Below, piece after piece: positions 1 through 8,463 of a stretch of 64,000 nt of DNA. Every line of letters begins with the position of its first letter. The first letter of the stretch is position 1. The stretch comes from Enterobacter cancerogenus (lineage in GTDB: Bacteria > Pseudomonadota > Gammaproteobacteria > Enterobacterales > Enterobacteriaceae). The translations under genes were made by a program, and so were the position numbers. The DNA is taken from assembly GCF_019047785.1 (NCBI RefSeq), contig NZ_CP077290.1, positions 4,712,001-4,776,000 on the forward strand, in the 5' to 3' direction. Below the pieces are notes generated by a model, which had not been told where the DNA came from, did no database searches, and saw only the letters and a program-made list of their open reading frames with translations.

Positions 1-521
1 ACGCCAATGCCGACGAGGTAAATGTCCAGCATCACCCACTCTTTCAGCTTGTCCAGCATGAGCAACACGGGCCGCAGATTCATGCCGAGAATGTTGCCGA
101 ACCACAGATACGCAATGGCGGCCACCAGCACCAGCGGGGCGCCTATGGTGCAAAACAGCACCATCGCTGCGGTGAGCGGGTCGCCCTGACGGGTCATCTG
201 CCAGATACCCTGCACCACGTTTGCATCGATACGCACGCCGAGAAGGTACAGTTTCAGCAGCGGCTCGCTCCAGGCAAACGGCATCAGCAGCAGCATGGCC
301 GTCGCCATTGCCGCGAGTCGGGTTAACGACCAGTCGCGCCCGTCACGGATTTTGGCATCGCAGCGGGGGCAAAAAGCACTTTGATGCGATTTCATCTTCG
401 GCAGCATAAAAAGCGTATCGCACTGGGGGCAACGCTGATAATGTGCACGGGGCAAAGCTTCGCTTACCGTATGGACGGTGATCTTTCTTGTCGGCGTAAT
501 CCTGGGTATTTTTATGGCCAT
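1..521 (-). CDS. letA: LetA (YebS), N-terminal part, cut by window edge
   Basis: Inner-membrane subunit of the LetAB (YebS-YebT) lipid transport system, which moves phospholipid between the two membranes of the envelope. Only about the first 173 codons are present and the 3' end lies outside the window. The protein opens with two zinc-ribbon type pairs, CPQC near residue 32 and CPRC near residue 52. Hydrophobic membrane segments follow, including LLLMPFAW and a stretch ending in IAYLWFGN. The start ATG at 521 gives [13 protein letters not shown], which aligns with the E. coli start. It is divergent from msrC, as in E. coli. Identification is by recalled similarity to YebS and is firm. Confidence 0.9.
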   Translation of the reverse strand, partial: MAIKIPRITPTRKITVHTVSEALPRAHYQRCPQCDTLFMLPKMKSHQSAFCPRCDAKIRDGRDWSLTRLAAMATAMLLLMPFAWSEPLLKLYLLGVRIDANVVQGIWQMTRQGDPLTAAMVLFCTIGAPLVLVAAIAYLWFGNILGMNLRPVLLMLDKLKEWVMLDIYLVGIG

Positions 522-653
522 CTGTCGCGCACGGATAAGTATTGTTGAACGTTATATTAACTCATGATTTGATTCATCTTGAGCATGAGCGCATTTAATG
601 CTTATTTTAATAGCCTATGCGGTAAATTTGTAAGACAACTAAGTGATTGAATA

Positions 654-1151
654 ATGAACAAATCAGAATTCTACGCGGATCTTAATCGCGATTTTCAGGC
701 ATTGATGGCAGGTGAAACCAGCTTCTTAGCCACTCTGGCAAATACTAGTGCATTACTGTTTGAACGTCTCTCTGGCGTGAACTGGGCCGGTTTTTATCTT
801 CTTGAAGATAACACGCTGGTGCTGGGTCCCTTCCAGGGAAAAATCGCCTGTGTGCGTATTCCGGTTGGCCGTGGCGTATGCGGGACGGCGGTCGCGACAA
901 ACCAGGTCCAGCGCGTAGAAGATGTCCATGCTTTTGATGGCCACATTGCCTGCGATGCTACCAGTAATTCTGAAATCGTCCTTCCGCTGGTCGTGAAGGG
1001 GCAGATTATGGGTGTCCTGGACATCGACAGTACCGACTTTGGCCGCTTTAGCGCTGAGGACGAGCAGGGGCTGCGCGAGCTGGTCGCGAACCTGGAAAAC
1101 GTGTTGGCAACAACCGATTATCAAAAATTCTTTGCGAGCGTCGCAGGATAA
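654..1151 (+). CDS. msrC: Free methionine-(R)-sulfoxide reductase
   Basis: Cytoplasmic GAF-domain enzyme that reduces free L-methionine-(R)-sulfoxide using thioredoxin. The 165 residues form a single GAF domain. Three cysteines at 66, 76 and 100 keep the spacing of the E. coli catalytic and resolving cysteines (84, 94, 118 in the longer numbering). The ATG at 654 follows a weak ribosome site, and no better start lies upstream. It lies divergent from letA and 96 nt before proQ in the same direction. This is the usual enterobacterial order, so some read-through into proQ is possible. Confidence 0.93.
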   Translation: MNKSEFYADLNRDFQALMAGETSFLATLANTSALLFERLSGVNWAGFYLLEDNTLVLGPFQGKIACVRIPVGRGVCGTAVATNQVQRVEDVHAFDGHIACDATSNSEIVLPLVVKGQIMGVLDIDSTDFGRFSAEDEQGLRELVANLENVLATTDYQKFFASVAG

Positions 1152-1179
1152 TCAACGGATAACGTAGCATTTACTGATA

Positions 1180-1197
1180 GCGTCATTATAATGACGC
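1180..1197 (+). promoter_or_regulatory. 18-bp perfect palindrome overlapping a TATAAT box before proQ
   Basis: GCGTCATTA followed by TAATGACGC is a perfect 9+9 palindrome. Its centre contains a consensus TATAAT at 1187-1192, about 50 nt before the proQ ATG. A -35 at the right distance is poor. Seen in sequence: the palindrome and the hexamer. Inferred: the proQ promoter, with a possible dimeric regulator covering the -10. I do not recognise the regulator. Confidence 0.5.
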
Positions 1198-1247
1198 CTG
1201 TTCATGCCTGCGCTTGTTGGCAACGTCCGTTGTAATCAGGAAATTTC

Positions 1248-1934
1248 ATGGAAAATCAACCTAAGTTGAATAGCAGTAAAGAAGTTATCGCATTTCTGGC
1301 AGAGCGTTTCCCACAGTGCTTCAGCGCTGAAGGTGAAGCTCGCCCCCTGAAAGTCGGTATTTTTCAGGATTTAGTCGCGCGCGTTGAGGGTGAGATGAAC
1401 CTCAGCAAAACCCAGCTTCGCTCTGCCTTACGTCTTTATACTTCGAGCTGGCGTTACCTGTACGGTATCAAAGCGGGCGCTACCCGTGTCGACCTCGACG
1501 GCAACCCTTGCGGTGAGCTGGACGAGCAGCACGTAGAACACGCGCGTAAACAGCTGGAAGAAGCGAAAGCTCGCGTTCAGGCACAGCGTGCTGAGCAGCA
1601 AGCGAAAAAACGCGAAGCCGCCGCGGCAAACGGCCAGGAAGAAGCGCCTCGTCGTGAGCGTAAACCGCGTCCGGCACCGCGTCGCAATGATAATAACGAT
1701 CGCAAACCGCGTGCTGATAAACCAGCAGCTAAAGCCCCGCGTGCGCCTCGCGAAGAGCCGCGCCACACTCCGGTTTCGGACATCAACGCGCTGAGCGTGG
1801 GTCAGGCACTGAAAGTGAAAGCGGGTAACAATGCAATGGATGCCACCGTTCTGGAAATCACCAAAGATGGCGTTCGTGTGCAGCTGACTTCTGGTATGTC
1901 AATGATTGTACGCGCAGAACACTTGTTGTTCTGA
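1248..1934 (+). CDS. proQ: RNA chaperone ProQ
   Basis: Global RNA-binding protein that binds structured 3' ends and many small RNAs; first known as an effector of ProP osmolyte uptake. It has 228 residues, against 232 in E. coli. The order is a FinO-type N-terminal domain (about 1-120), then a basic Lys/Arg/Ala/Pro-rich linker (about 120-175), then a Tudor-like C-terminal domain (about 178-228). The ATG at 1248 is preceded by AGGAAA. prc starts only 20 nt after the stop, so the two genes are probably cotranscribed. The sequence is ordinary for the family. Confidence 0.96.
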   Translation: MENQPKLNSSKEVIAFLAERFPQCFSAEGEARPLKVGIFQDLVARVEGEMNLSKTQLRSALRLYTSSWRYLYGIKAGATRVDLDGNPCGELDEQHVEHARKQLEEAKARVQAQRAEQQAKKREAAAANGQEEAPRRERKPRPAPRRNDNNDRKPRADKPAAKAPRAPREEPRHTPVSDINALSVGQALKVKAGNNAMDATVLEITKDGVRVQLTSGMSMIVRAEHLLF

Positions 1935-1953
1935 AACGGAGGCCAAGCCTGGC

Positions 1954-4002
1954 ATGAACACTTTTTTTAAGCTCACCGCGTTAGCGGGCCTGTTTGCTAT
2001 AGCAGGTCACGCTTTCGCAGTGGACGATATTACGCGTGCTGATCAAATTCCGGTGTTGAAGGAAGAGACGCAGCACGCGACGGTGAGTGAGCGCGTGACG
2101 TCGCGCTTCACTCGGTCGCACTATCGTCAGTTCGATCTCGATCAGGCCTTTTCGGCCAAAATTTTCGACCGCTATCTGAACTTGCTGGATTACAGCCATA
2201 ACGTGCTGCTGGCCAGCGACATCGAAAAGTTTGCCAAACGTAAATCCGAAGTGGGTGATGAACTGCGTTCCGGCAAGCTGGACCTGTTTTACGATCTGTA
2301 TAATCTGTCGCAGCAGCGCCGTTTTGAACGCTATCAATACGCGTTAAAAGTGCTGGAACGTCCGATGGATTTTACCGGCAACGACACCTTTAATCTGGAC
2401 CGCAGCAAAGCGCCATGGCCGAAAGACGAAGCCGAGCTGAATGCGCTGTGGGACGGTAAAGTCAAATACGACGAACTGAGCCTCAAACTCACGGGTAAAG
2501 ACGAGAAAGAGATTCGTGAGACGTTAAACCGTCGCTACAAATTTGCTATCCGTCGTCTTGCGCAGACCAACAGTGAAGATGTGTTCTCACTGGCGATGAC
2601 CGCGTTTGCCCATGAAATCGATCCGCATACCAACTATCTCTCCCCGCGTAATACCGAGCAGTTCAATACCGAAATGAGCCTGTCTCTGGAAGGTATCGGC
2701 GCGGTGCTGCAGATGGACGATGATTACACCATGATCAACTCCATGGTGGCGGGCGGCCCTGCAGCGAAGAGCAAAGCCATTAGCGTTGGCGATCGCATCG
2801 TGGGCGTGGGTCAAACCGGACAAAAAATGGTTGATGTGATCGGCTGGCGTCTTGATGACGTCGTCGCGCTGATCAAGGGACCGAAAGGCAGCAAAGTGCG
2901 CCTTGAGATCCTGCCTGCCGGGAAAGGCACCAAAACCCGTATCGTTACCCTGACCCGCGAGCGCATTCGTCTGGAAGACCGTGCGGTGAAAATGTCGGTG
3001 AAAACCGTCGGGAAAGAGAAGGTGGGCGTGCTTGATATCCCGGGCTTCTATGTTGGGCTGACCGACGATGTGAAAGTGCAGCTGCAAAAGCTTGAGAAGC
3101 AGAATGTCAGCAGCGTCATCATCGACCTGCGCAGCAATGGCGGTGGGGCGCTGACCGAAGCCGTTTCACTGTCTGGCCTGTTCATTCCGTCTGGTCCGGT
3201 GGTTCAGGTGCGCGATAACAACGGTAAAGTGCGTGAAGACGCCGATACCGATGGCGTGGTGTACTACAAAGGCCCGCTGGTGGTCTTAGTGGATCGCTTC
3301 AGTGCCTCTGCATCTGAAATCTTTGCCGCTGCGATGCAGGATTATGGCCGTGCGCTGATTGTGGGTGAACCGACCTTCGGGAAAGGCACCGTACAGCAGT
3401 ACCGTTCTCTCAACCGTATTTACGACCAAATGCTGCGCCCGGAATGGCCTGCACTGGGGTCGGTTCAATACACCATCCAGAAGTTCTACCGTGTGAATGG
3501 CGGCAGTACGCAGCGTAAAGGCGTTACGCCGGACATTCTGATGCCAACAGGTACGGAAGAGACGGAAACGGGTGAGAAGTTTGAGGATAACGCGCTGCCG
3601 TGGGATAGCATCAACGCTGCCACCTTCGTCAAGTCTGGCGACATGACGCAGTTTGGCCCGGCCTTGCTTAAGGACCATCAGGAACGCATCGCCAAAGATC
3701 CGGAATTCCAGTACATCATGAAGGACATTGCGCGCTTCAATGCCCTGAAAGAAAAACGGAATATTGTCTCTCTGAACTACGCTCAGCGTGAGAAAGAGAA
3801 CAACGAGGATGACGCGACGCGTCTGGCGCGGGTTAACGATCGCTTCAAGCGAGAAGGCAAACCGCTGCTTAAGAAACTGGACGATCTGCCGAAAGATTAC
3901 CAGGAGCCGGATCCGTATCTGGACGAGACGGTGCATATCGCGCTCGACCTGGCGAATCTGGAAAAAGGCAAGCCAGCACTGCAGCCGACACCGGCGAAAT
4001 AA
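1954..4002 (+). CDS. prc: Periplasmic tail-specific protease Prc (Tsp)
   Basis: C-terminal processing protease. In E. coli it degrades ssrA-tagged periplasmic proteins, trims FtsI and, with NlpI, degrades the endopeptidase MepS. The start at 1954 follows a good ACGGAGG site and begins a signal peptide (MNTFFKLTALAGLFA..HAFA), giving 682 residues, the E. coli length. An in-frame start 48 nt upstream lies inside proQ and is not preferred. A PDZ domain lies near 240-320. The catalytic pair is Ser452, in FSASASE, and Lys477, in TFGKG, at the expected spacing of 25. The gene follows proQ closely and ends in a strong terminator. Confidence 0.96.
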   Translation: MNTFFKLTALAGLFAIAGHAFAVDDITRADQIPVLKEETQHATVSERVTSRFTRSHYRQFDLDQAFSAKIFDRYLNLLDYSHNVLLASDIEKFAKRKSEVGDELRSGKLDLFYDLYNLSQQRRFERYQYALKVLERPMDFTGNDTFNLDRSKAPWPKDEAELNALWDGKVKYDELSLKLTGKDEKEIRETLNRRYKFAIRRLAQTNSEDVFSLAMTAFAHEIDPHTNYLSPRNTEQFNTEMSLSLEGIGAVLQMDDDYTMINSMVAGGPAAKSKAISVGDRIVGVGQTGQKMVDVIGWRLDDVVALIKGPKGSKVRLEILPAGKGTKTRIVTLTRERIRLEDRAVKMSVKTVGKEKVGVLDIPGFYVGLTDDVKVQLQKLEKQNVSSVIIDLRSNGGGALTEAVSLSGLFIPSGPVVQVRDNNGKVREDADTDGVVYYKGPLVVLVDRFSASASEIFAAAMQDYGRALIVGEPTFGKGTVQQYRSLNRIYDQMLRPEWPALGSVQYTIQKFYRVNGGSTQRKGVTPDILMPTGTEETETGEKFEDNALPWDSINAATFVKSGDMTQFGPALLKDHQERIAKDPEFQYIMKDIARFNALKEKRNIVSLNYAQREKENNEDDATRLARVNDRFKREGKPLLKKLDDLPKDYQEPDPYLDETVHIALDLANLEKGKPALQPTPAK

Positions 4003-4010
4003 ATACCCAA

Positions 4011-4039
4011 CAGGCACAAGAAATTGTGCCTGTTTTTTT
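4011..4039 (+). terminator. Rho-independent terminator of proQ-prc
   Basis: A 9-bp stem CAGGCACAA / TTGTGCCTG with a GAAA loop is followed by eight T, 8 nt after the prc stop. Confidence 0.9.
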
Positions 4040-4117
4040 TAGTTCTGCAACCTCCCGTCAAACTGACCTTCAATTGTGTAAAGTTGTGTCTTTCTGGTGA
4101 CTTACGCCCCCCGAATC

Positions 4118-4142
4118 CTTGAAAATAGCCACAATACCCATA
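4118..4142 (+). promoter_or_regulatory. Candidate sigma-32 promoter of htpX
   Basis: CTTGAAA at 4118-4124 and an ACCCAT core at 4136-4141 leave 13 nt between CTTGAA and CCCAT, which resembles the heat-shock consensus. htpX is known in E. coli to be under sigma-32 and CpxR control. The box is 54 nt before the htpX ATG. A short inverted repeat TACCCA / TGGGTA lies at its -10 end. Confidence 0.6.
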
Positions 4143-4195
4143 CGATGTGGGTAATCGCATAGTGCGCTTTGTTAAACTGAGGTTAAAAGAAAATT

Positions 4196-5077
4196 ATGAT
4201 GCGAATCGCGCTCTTCCTGCTCACCAACCTGGCGGTGATGGTGGTATTCGGGCTTGTGCTAAGCCTGACAGGAATTCAGTCGAGCAGCGTTCAAGGCTTG
4301 TTGATCATGGCGCTGCTGTTTGGTTTTGGTGGCTCCTTTATATCTCTGCTGATGTCGAAGTGGATGGCGCTCAAATCCGTGGGTGGCGAGGTCATCGAAC
4401 AACCGCGTAACGACATGGAACGCTGGTTGATGAACACCGTGGCCCAACAGTCACAGCAGGCGGGCATCGCTATGCCGCAGGTGGCTATCTACCACGCGCC
4501 TGATATCAACGCGTTTGCAACGGGCGCGCGTCGTGACGCTTCCCTGGTTGCCGTCAGTACCGGTCTGTTGCAGAACATGAGCCGCGATGAAGCCGAAGCG
4601 GTTATCGCCCATGAGATCAGCCACATCGCTAACGGCGACATGGTGACGATGACGCTGATTCAGGGGGTGGTGAACACCTTCGTGATCTTCATTTCCCGTA
4701 TTCTGGCGCAAATTGCGGCAGGATTTATGGGCGGCAACCGTGACGAAGGTGAAGAGAGCAACGGTAACCCGCTGATCTATTTTGCGGTGTCGATGGTACT
4801 GGAGTTGGTGTTCGGTATTCTGGCGAGCATCATTACCATGTGGTTCTCCCGTCACCGTGAATTCCACGCGGATGCCGGCTCGGCAAAACTGGTGGGGCGC
4901 GAGAAGATGATTGCCGCCCTGCAGCGTCTGAAAACCAGCTATGAGCCGCAGGAAGCGAACAGCATGATGGCCTTCTGCATTAACGGTAAATCAAAATCGC
5001 TGAGCGAGCTGTTTATGTCTCACCCGCCGCTGGATAAGCGTATCGAAGCACTGCGCAGCGGGGAATACCTGAAGTAA
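4196..5077 (+). CDS. htpX: Heat-shock membrane zinc protease HtpX
   Basis: M48-family metalloprotease of the inner membrane. It takes part with FtsH in quality control of membrane proteins. It has 293 residues, as in E. coli. Two N-terminal membrane segments come first (about 4-25 and 33-54). The zinc motif HEISH starts at His139, two further hydrophobic segments follow, and a downstream Glu lies in the [10 protein letters not shown] region. The start is the ATG at 4196; a second Met follows immediately. A single gene between its own sigma-32-like promoter and a terminator. Confidence 0.96.
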   Translation: MMRIALFLLTNLAVMVVFGLVLSLTGIQSSSVQGLLIMALLFGFGGSFISLLMSKWMALKSVGGEVIEQPRNDMERWLMNTVAQQSQQAGIAMPQVAIYHAPDINAFATGARRDASLVAVSTGLLQNMSRDEAEAVIAHEISHIANGDMVTMTLIQGVVNTFVIFISRILAQIAAGFMGGNRDEGEESNGNPLIYFAVSMVLELVFGILASIITMWFSRHREFHADAGSAKLVGREKMIAALQRLKTSYEPQEANSMMAFCINGKSKSLSELFMSHPPLDKRIEALRSGEYLK

Positions 5078-5096
5078 CGCAGAGCGTTTAAAGATA

Positions 5097-5130
5097 AACC
5101 GGGCGGGGTAAACCTCCGCCCGGTTTTTTT
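5097..5130 (+). terminator. Terminator of htpX
   Basis: The stem AACCGGGCGG / CCGCCCGGTT is followed by seven T. It touches the 3' end of the convergent yebQ. The opposite strand lacks an equally good T tract. Confidence 0.85.
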
Positions 5131-6502
5131 ATGCCTGCGCGCGGGGTTGCGTGATCCGCAATCCGCTGACAATGGCCGCAGTCGTCGCCAGTGTTCCGGC
5201 CGTAAGCAGCGCAACGTGGGTGCCGTTCTGCCCGGCAAGGTTGAACATCAGCGCAACCAGCGCGGCACCGGTACTTTGCCCTAACAGACGCGCCGTTCCC
5301 AGCATGCCGCTGGCTCCGCCGCTGCGATGGCGTGGGGCAGCGGTCATAATGGTATGGTTATTGGGTGACTGGAACAGACCAAAACCGGCTCCGCACAGGA
5401 CCATTCTCCAGATGATATCCATGTCGGAAGGCGTGGAGGGGAGCAGCGCCAGCGCAAACAGGCCGCTCGCCATCACTACCAGCCCTAACGCACCCAGCAG
5501 CCCCGCATGGACCCGTTCAATTAAATAGCCTGCCAGCGGGGCCATCACCATGGTTGCCAGCGGCCATGGCGTCAGCAGCAGCCCTGTCTCCACCTCGGAA
5601 CGACCCACGATGCTCTGCAAAAAGAACGGCAACGCGACCAGCGCCAGCATCTGGGCGCAAAACGAACAGATTGAGGTGCAAATAGAAAGCGAAAACAGCG
5701 GAATACGCAGCAGGTCTACCGGCAGCAACGGCACCGGCAGCGCCAGCTGACGACGGACAAAGAAGAAACCCACGATCAGCATGGCGGCGACTTCTGCTGC
5801 GATAAGCGTCAGAGATTGCCCTTGCGCGAAGCCACTCAGGGCCGTGATAAGTAGACCGAAGGTTAGCGCATTCATCACCGCGCTGGGTAAGTCGAAGCGC
5901 GGCTTGTTGCTTTTGGGGCCATTAGCCGGGAGATAACGCAGGGCGAAGAAAATAGCCACAATCCCGAGCGGCACATTTATCGCAAAAAGCCACTGCCATG
6001 AAGCAACAGACAGGATCGCGGCAGCAATCGTGGGGCCTGCCGCCGAGGAAACCGCCACAATAAACGAGTTGATGCCCATCCCCCGGCCTAGCTGGCGCTG
6101 GGGATAGATAAGCCGTATCAATGCCGTATTCACGCTCATCAGAGCCGCGCCGCCGAAGCCCTGAGCAATACGGGCCAGCGTCAGGGTATGCAGTGAGTCC
6201 GACAGGGCGCAAAAAAGCGAGGTCAGCGTGAAGACCACCAGGCCACACTGATAGACCCGCCGGTAGCCAAACATATCCCCCAGAAAAGAGAGCGAAAGTA
6301 AGGAGATCACAATCGCGATTTGATACGCATTCACAATCCAGATGGAGCTGGCAGGAGAGGCGTTGAGGTCGCTGGCGATTGTGGGCAATGCGACGTTGGC
6401 AATCGCGCCGTCGAGGACGGCCATCGAAATACCAATAATAATGGTGGCGATAGCACCATACCGCTGGGGCAACGGCAGGCCATCGGAAGCGTGTTTTTCC
6501 AT
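5129..6502 (-). CDS. yebQ: MFS drug-efflux-like transporter YebQ
   Basis: Major facilitator of the DHA2 (14-helix, EmrB/QacA-like) type in the inner membrane; the substrate is not established. It has 457 residues, as in E. coli. The early motif GISMAVLDGAIANVALP and the loop motif GDMFGYRRV (motif A, after helix 2) mark the family. The motif C region is conserved too. It is divergent from kdgR with 178 nt between, and in E. coli it is also the neighbour of kdgR. That neighbourhood does not show what it exports. Confidence 0.88.
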   Translation of the reverse strand: MEKHASDGLPLPQRYGAIATIIIGISMAVLDGAIANVALPTIASDLNASPASSIWIVNAYQIAIVISLLSLSFLGDMFGYRRVYQCGLVVFTLTSLFCALSDSLHTLTLARIAQGFGGAALMSVNTALIRLIYPQRQLGRGMGINSFIVAVSSAAGPTIAAAILSVASWQWLFAINVPLGIVAIFFALRYLPANGPKSNKPRFDLPSAVMNALTFGLLITALSGFAQGQSLTLIAAEVAAMLIVGFFFVRRQLALPVPLLPVDLLRIPLFSLSICTSICSFCAQMLALVALPFFLQSIVGRSEVETGLLLTPWPLATMVMAPLAGYLIERVHAGLLGALGLVVMASGLFALALLPSTPSDMDIIWRMVLCGAGFGLFQSPNNHTIMTAAPRHRSGGASGMLGTARLLGQSTGAALVALMFNLAGQNGTHVALLTAGTLATTAAIVSGLRITQPRAQA

Positions 6503-6680
6503 GGGAAATGAAATGCTCAGGATGAAATTATTCTCAGGGTAACTATTTTAGCATCGTTATTTCGGTTTTATGTCGCAGATTTGTAACGAAGTAAACGCAG
6601 ATTGATTGCAGGCAGCATGACTCGAATTTATAATAAAAACCGGTTCTGATTTTTATAAAACACTCTGTATGAGGTGATAA

Positions 6681-7472
6681 ATGGCAATCGCAGATTTGGA
6701 TAAGCAGCCAGATTCTGTTTCTTCCGTGCTGAAGGTGTTTGGCATCTTGCAGGCGCTCGGAGAAGAGCGTGAAATTGGTATTACAGAATTGTCGCAGCGC
6801 GTGATGATGTCGAAAAGCACCGTTTATCGCTTTTTGCAGACCATGAAGTCTTTGGGCTATGTCGCTCAGGAAGGCGAGTCTGAGAAATACTCTCTCACGC
6901 TGAAGCTGTTCGAGCTGGGTGCCCGCGCGTTACAAAACGTGGATCTTATTCGCAGCGCAGATATTCAGATGCGTGAACTGTCACGCCTGACGAAAGAGAC
7001 GGTCCACCTGGGCGCGCTGGATGAAGACAGTATCGTTTACATCCACAAAATCGACTCGATGTATAACCTACGTATGTACTCGCGTATCGGACGTCGTAAC
7101 CCGCTGTACAGTACGGCAATCGGTAAAGTGCTGCTGGCCTGGCGCGATCGCGAAGAGGTGACGCAAATTCTGGACGGCGTGGAGTATAAACGCAGCACCA
7201 ACCGCACCATCACCAGTACCGATGAGCTGCTTAAGGTACTCGATACCGTTCGCGAGCAGGGCTACGGGGAAGATAACGAAGAGCAGGAAGAGGGGCTGCG
7301 CTGCATTGGCGTACCTGTTTTTGATCGCTTTGGCGTCGTGATTGCGGGCCTGAGTATCTCATTCCCGACGCTGCGCTTCTCGGAAGAACGCCTGCATGAA
7401 TATGTTGCTATCCTGCACACTGCGGCGCGTAAAATCTCTGAGCAGATGGGTTACAACGACTACCCGTTCTGA
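6681..7472 (+). CDS. kdgR: IclR-family repressor of pectin/hexuronate genes KdgR
   Basis: Repressor of the 2-keto-3-deoxygluconate and related genes, released by KDG. It has 263 residues. The N-terminal winged helix (about 13-75) contains the recognition segment MMSKSTVYRFLQTMK. The C-terminal IclR effector domain (about 90-255) follows. A good AGGTG site lies before the ATG at 6681. It is nearly identical in pattern to E. coli KdgR. A strong terminator separates it from the convergent yobH. Confidence 0.95.
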   Translation: MAIADLDKQPDSVSSVLKVFGILQALGEEREIGITELSQRVMMSKSTVYRFLQTMKSLGYVAQEGESEKYSLTLKLFELGARALQNVDLIRSADIQMRELSRLTKETVHLGALDEDSIVYIHKIDSMYNLRMYSRIGRRNPLYSTAIGKVLLAWRDREEVTQILDGVEYKRSTNRTITSTDELLKVLDTVREQGYGEDNEEQEEGLRCIGVPVFDRFGVVIAGLSISFPTLRFSEERLHEYVAILHTAARKISEQMGYNDYPF

Positions 7473-7486
7473 TTGCTGTCAGGCAT

Positions 7487-7519
7487 AAAAAACGCCGCAT
7501 CGTCTGCGGCGTTTTTTTT
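7487..7519 (+). terminator. Terminator of kdgR
   Basis: AAAAAACGCCGCA and TGCGGCGTTTTTTT form a strong stem 14 nt after the kdgR stop. The A and T tracts on both sides make it usable for the convergent yobH as well. Confidence 0.9.
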
Positions 7520-7533
7520 ATACTGTTAAACGG

Positions 7534-7773
7534 TTAGCCGTTATCGATGACCACGGACGTTTTACGCAGTACCGGGCAGTTGGTTAATCCAATGATACCG
7601 CTGTCGGAGTGCAGATACTGGGCGGTACTCATACCCTGTGCCGTGACGTACTTACACTGAATGCCTAATCCCGCTGCATTTTCGGTGCTCCCCACAAGCA
7701 CACCATATCCGGTTAATAAAAGGCCAATCCACACAACGGCCAGTGCAATAGTTGTTCGAATGATAAAATGCAT
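7534..7773 (-). CDS. yobH: Small membrane-anchored protein YobH
   Basis: Protein of 79 residues and unknown function, the same length as E. coli YobH. One hydrophobic segment (about 5-23) at the N-terminus looks like an uncleaved anchor or signal. Two cysteines (in QCKYV and NCPVL) in the exported part could form a disulfide. Two ATG codons lie side by side; the second, at 7773, has the better spacing to AGAGG and matches the family length. It is convergent with kdgR and divergent from mgrB. Confidence 0.85.
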   Translation of the reverse strand: MHFIIRTTIALAVVWIGLLLTGYGVLVGSTENAAGLGIQCKYVTAQGMSTAQYLHSDSGIIGLTNCPVLRKTSVVIDNG

Positions 7774-7866
7774 CATTACCTCTTTATCTTTGTTGTCATG
7801 CACTAAGCCTAAACGGTTTACGGTGTGAAACAAGTGAACTATTCCGAAAAGGATTTGATGCGGTTA

Positions 7867-7883
7867 CAGTTAGCCGCTGTTTA
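7867..7883 (+). promoter_or_regulatory. Candidate PhoP box before mgrB
   Basis: CAGTTA, five bases, then TGTTTA matches the direct-repeat PhoP box (T/G)GTTTA-N5-(T/G)GTTTA, with two mismatches in the first half. A weak -10-like TAACCT lies 12 nt downstream. mgrB is a PhoP-activated gene in E. coli, Salmonella and Klebsiella, which supports the reading. Confidence 0.65.
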
Positions 7884-7932
7884 AGATTAGCGTGCTAACC
7901 TGGTAACATACGGTCATAAGACGGAGTGTGGA

Positions 7933-8076
7933 GTGAAAAAAATACGCTGGGTGATTCTGATTATTGTGCTGATAGCATGCGTCGTATTGTGGACGCAGAC
8001 TATCAATGTGATGTGCGATCAGGATGTACAGTTTTTTAGCGGCGTTTGCGCAATCAATAAGTTTATCCCGTGGTAG
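7933..8076 (+). CDS. mgrB: PhoQ inhibitor peptide MgrB
   Basis: Inner-membrane peptide of 47 residues that binds PhoQ and lowers PhoPQ signalling. Its loss is a common cause of colistin resistance in Klebsiella. It starts with GTG at 7933. One transmembrane helix (about 6-24) is followed by a periplasmic tail with two cysteines, in MCDQDVQFF and SGVCAIN, needed for function in E. coli. The end INKFIPW is intact, so the gene appears functional. It lies downstream of a PhoP box, making a feedback loop. Confidence 0.93.
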   Translation: MKKIRWVILIIVLIACVVLWTQTINVMCDQDVQFFSGVCAINKFIPW

Positions 8077-8150
8077 ACCGCATTTTTTCTCAATGTGATG
8101 CCCTTCCTTCGCGCCAGTGGTAAAATAGCCGTTTTTATTGAGGTGGTGAA

Positions 8151-8441
8151 ATGGGTGAGTTACTGAATTCAGGGCTGCTAAGCTTGGCGTCCCTGGCAAT
8201 CTCGTTGATTGTTATGGTGGTAGGGCTTGTCATATGGTTTTTCGTCAACCGTGCCAGCTCCCGGACTAACGAGCAGATTGAACTGCTGGAAGCGATGCTC
8301 GATCTGCAAAAGCGTCAGAATGCGCTGCTGCGTCGTTTGTGTGAAGCCAACGAGCCTGAAGAGAAAGCGGTAGTGAAAGAGAGTGCGCCAGACGCTAAAG
8401 ACGATGAAGACGATTTCATTCGTCTGGTGGCCGAACGCTAG
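8151..8441 (+). CDS. yebO: Small membrane protein YebO
   Basis: 96 residues with one transmembrane helix (about 13-32). A helical, probably coiled segment rich in Glu, Gln, Leu and Arg follows (about 37-67), then an acidic tail. The core RASSRTNEQIELLEA and the end IRLVAER match E. coli YebO (95 aa). Function unknown. It follows mgrB by 74 nt in the same direction and may share PhoP-driven read-through. The next gene starts 22 nt after its stop. Confidence 0.88.
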   Translation: MGELLNSGLLSLASLAISLIVMVVGLVIWFFVNRASSRTNEQIELLEAMLDLQKRQNALLRRLCEANEPEEKAVVKESAPDAKDDEDDFIRLVAER

Positions 8442-8463
8442 ATTGCAATGATGGGAGGTGGCC

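Noticed and set aside
1906..1953. Upstream start for prc inside proQ
   Set aside because: Would place 16 extra residues before a normal signal peptide; ACGGAGG and length both favour 1954.
3286..4017. 243-codon open frame antisense to prc
   Set aside because: Shadow frame; no start signal and no recognisable protein.
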